Origin: Tissierellia bacterium
Lineage (GTDB): Bacteria > Bacillota > Clostridia > Tissierellales > Sedimentibacteraceae
Direction of reading: 5' to 3'
Assembly (NCBI GenBank): GCA_028700795.1
Contig: JAQVRY010000093.1
Coordinates: forward strand, 1 to 5,741
Length of the DNA: 5,741 nt
Made by a program: the position numbers and the translations under genes. Positions 5,589-5,741 of this stretch are shown here, piece by piece (position 1 is the first letter of the stretch; each line of letters starts with the position of its first letter). The notes beneath the pieces were generated by a model. It was not told the DNA's origin and searched no databases. It saw only the letters and a program-made list of their open reading frames with translations.

Positions 5589-5617
5589 AACACTTTAAAA
5601 TAATTTTAAATAGTGTT
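5589..5617. repeat. AT-rich inverted repeat overlapping the ferredoxin promoter
   Basis: The outer arms AACACT (5589-5594) and AGTGTT (5612-5617) are perfect complements. Inside them, TTAAAAT (5595-5601) and ATTTTAA (5603-5609) pair around a single A, with A5610-T5611 bulged on the right side. That makes 13 pairs in 29 nt. It lies between the ricT stop and the ferredoxin gene and covers most of the -35 to -10 interval. It has few G/C pairs and no T run directly after it, so it is a weak terminator candidate. An operator is equally possible. Confidence 0.5.
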
Positions 5618-5622
5618 ACAAT
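5594..5622 (+). promoter_or_regulatory. Probable sigma-A promoter of the ferredoxin gene
   Basis: TTTAAA (5594-5599, four of six matches to TTGACA) is followed by a 17-nt spacer and TACAAT (5617-5622, five of six matches to TATAAT). Transcription would start near 5629, giving a leader of about 30 nt before ATG at 5659. It lies just past the ricT operon, so the ferredoxin is probably its own transcription unit. The -35 box is modest and AT-rich. Confidence 0.5.
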
Positions 5623-5658
5623 AAATAGCGATGACCATATTGGGGGAGGTGAATTTAA

Positions 5659-5741
5659 ATGGCTTACAAAATAACTGATGCATGTATAAGCTGTGGAGCA
5701 TGCGAACCAGAATGCCCTGTAGGTGCAATTTCAGCCGGTGA
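5659..5741 (+). CDS. 4Fe-4S ferredoxin, N-terminal part (cut by window end)
   Basis: Only the first 27 codons are present. The start M-A-Y-K-I-T-D-A-C is the classic beginning of clostridial 2[4Fe-4S] ferredoxins of about 55 residues. C9, C12 and C15 followed by C19-P form the first C-x2-C-x2-C-x3-C-P cluster motif. The second motif would lie past the window. Such proteins are small soluble low-potential electron carriers for enzymes such as pyruvate:ferredoxin oxidoreductase and hydrogenase. The ATG follows a strong GGAGG (5645-5649) with a 9-nt spacer. A longer protein with an N-terminal ferredoxin domain cannot be ruled out because the 3' end is missing, but the start is typical of the stand-alone type. 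Confidence 0.9.
   Translation, partial: MAYKITDACISCGACEPECPVGAISAG

Overview
This AT-rich window looks like the chromosome of an anaerobic, spore-forming Firmicute, most likely a member of the Clostridia. The evidence is consensus sigma-A promoters, strong AGGAGG-type ribosome binding sites, a BofA sporulation protein, a clostridial-type 2[4Fe-4S] ferredoxin and a RicT protein. The gene order bofA - yaaO - tmk - darA (yaaQ) - holB - ricT (yaaT) follows the classic block near the replication origin of Bacillus subtilis. The genus cannot be fixed from the sequence alone.

Layout, all genes on the + strand. (1) 1-128 is non-coding and holds a good sigma-A promoter whose -10 lies inside a perfect 16-bp palindrome. 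(2) 153-683 encodes a small aromatic-acid-exporter-like (ArAE_1) membrane protein. (3) 684-783 contains a possible sporulation (sigma-E-like) promoter, followed by bofA at 784-1053. (4) A near-consensus sigma-A promoter at 1070-1098 sits directly ahead of an unrecognised 41-residue single-pass membrane peptide (1119-1244), which contains a 34-nt hairpin. (5) 1323-5564 is a tight five-gene operon: PLP-dependent Orn/Lys/Arg decarboxylase, thymidylate kinase, cyclic-di-AMP receptor DarA, DNA polymerase III delta' subunit and RicT. Neighbouring genes overlap or are about 10 nt apart. (6) 5565-5658 is a spacer whose sigma-A promoter overlaps an inverted repeat. It leads into a ferredoxin gene cut by the window end (5659-5741).

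The operon groups housekeeping functions. Tmk makes dTDP for DNA synthesis, HolB is part of the clamp loader, DarA is a PII-like c-di-AMP sensor, RicT is a Fe-S partner of the RNase Y specificity complex, and the decarboxylase belongs to the polyamine-type amino-acid decarboxylases. Compared with the B. subtilis order as I recall it, yaaR is missing between darA and holB, ferredoxin replaces yabA after ricT, and no csfB/xpaC/yaaN genes lie between bofA and yaaO.

I found no mobile element, CRISPR array, tRNA, rRNA or convincing intrinsic terminator, and no clearly new biological system. The least explained items are the 41-codon membrane peptide with its own promoter and internal hairpin, and the two palindromes placed on promoters like operators.
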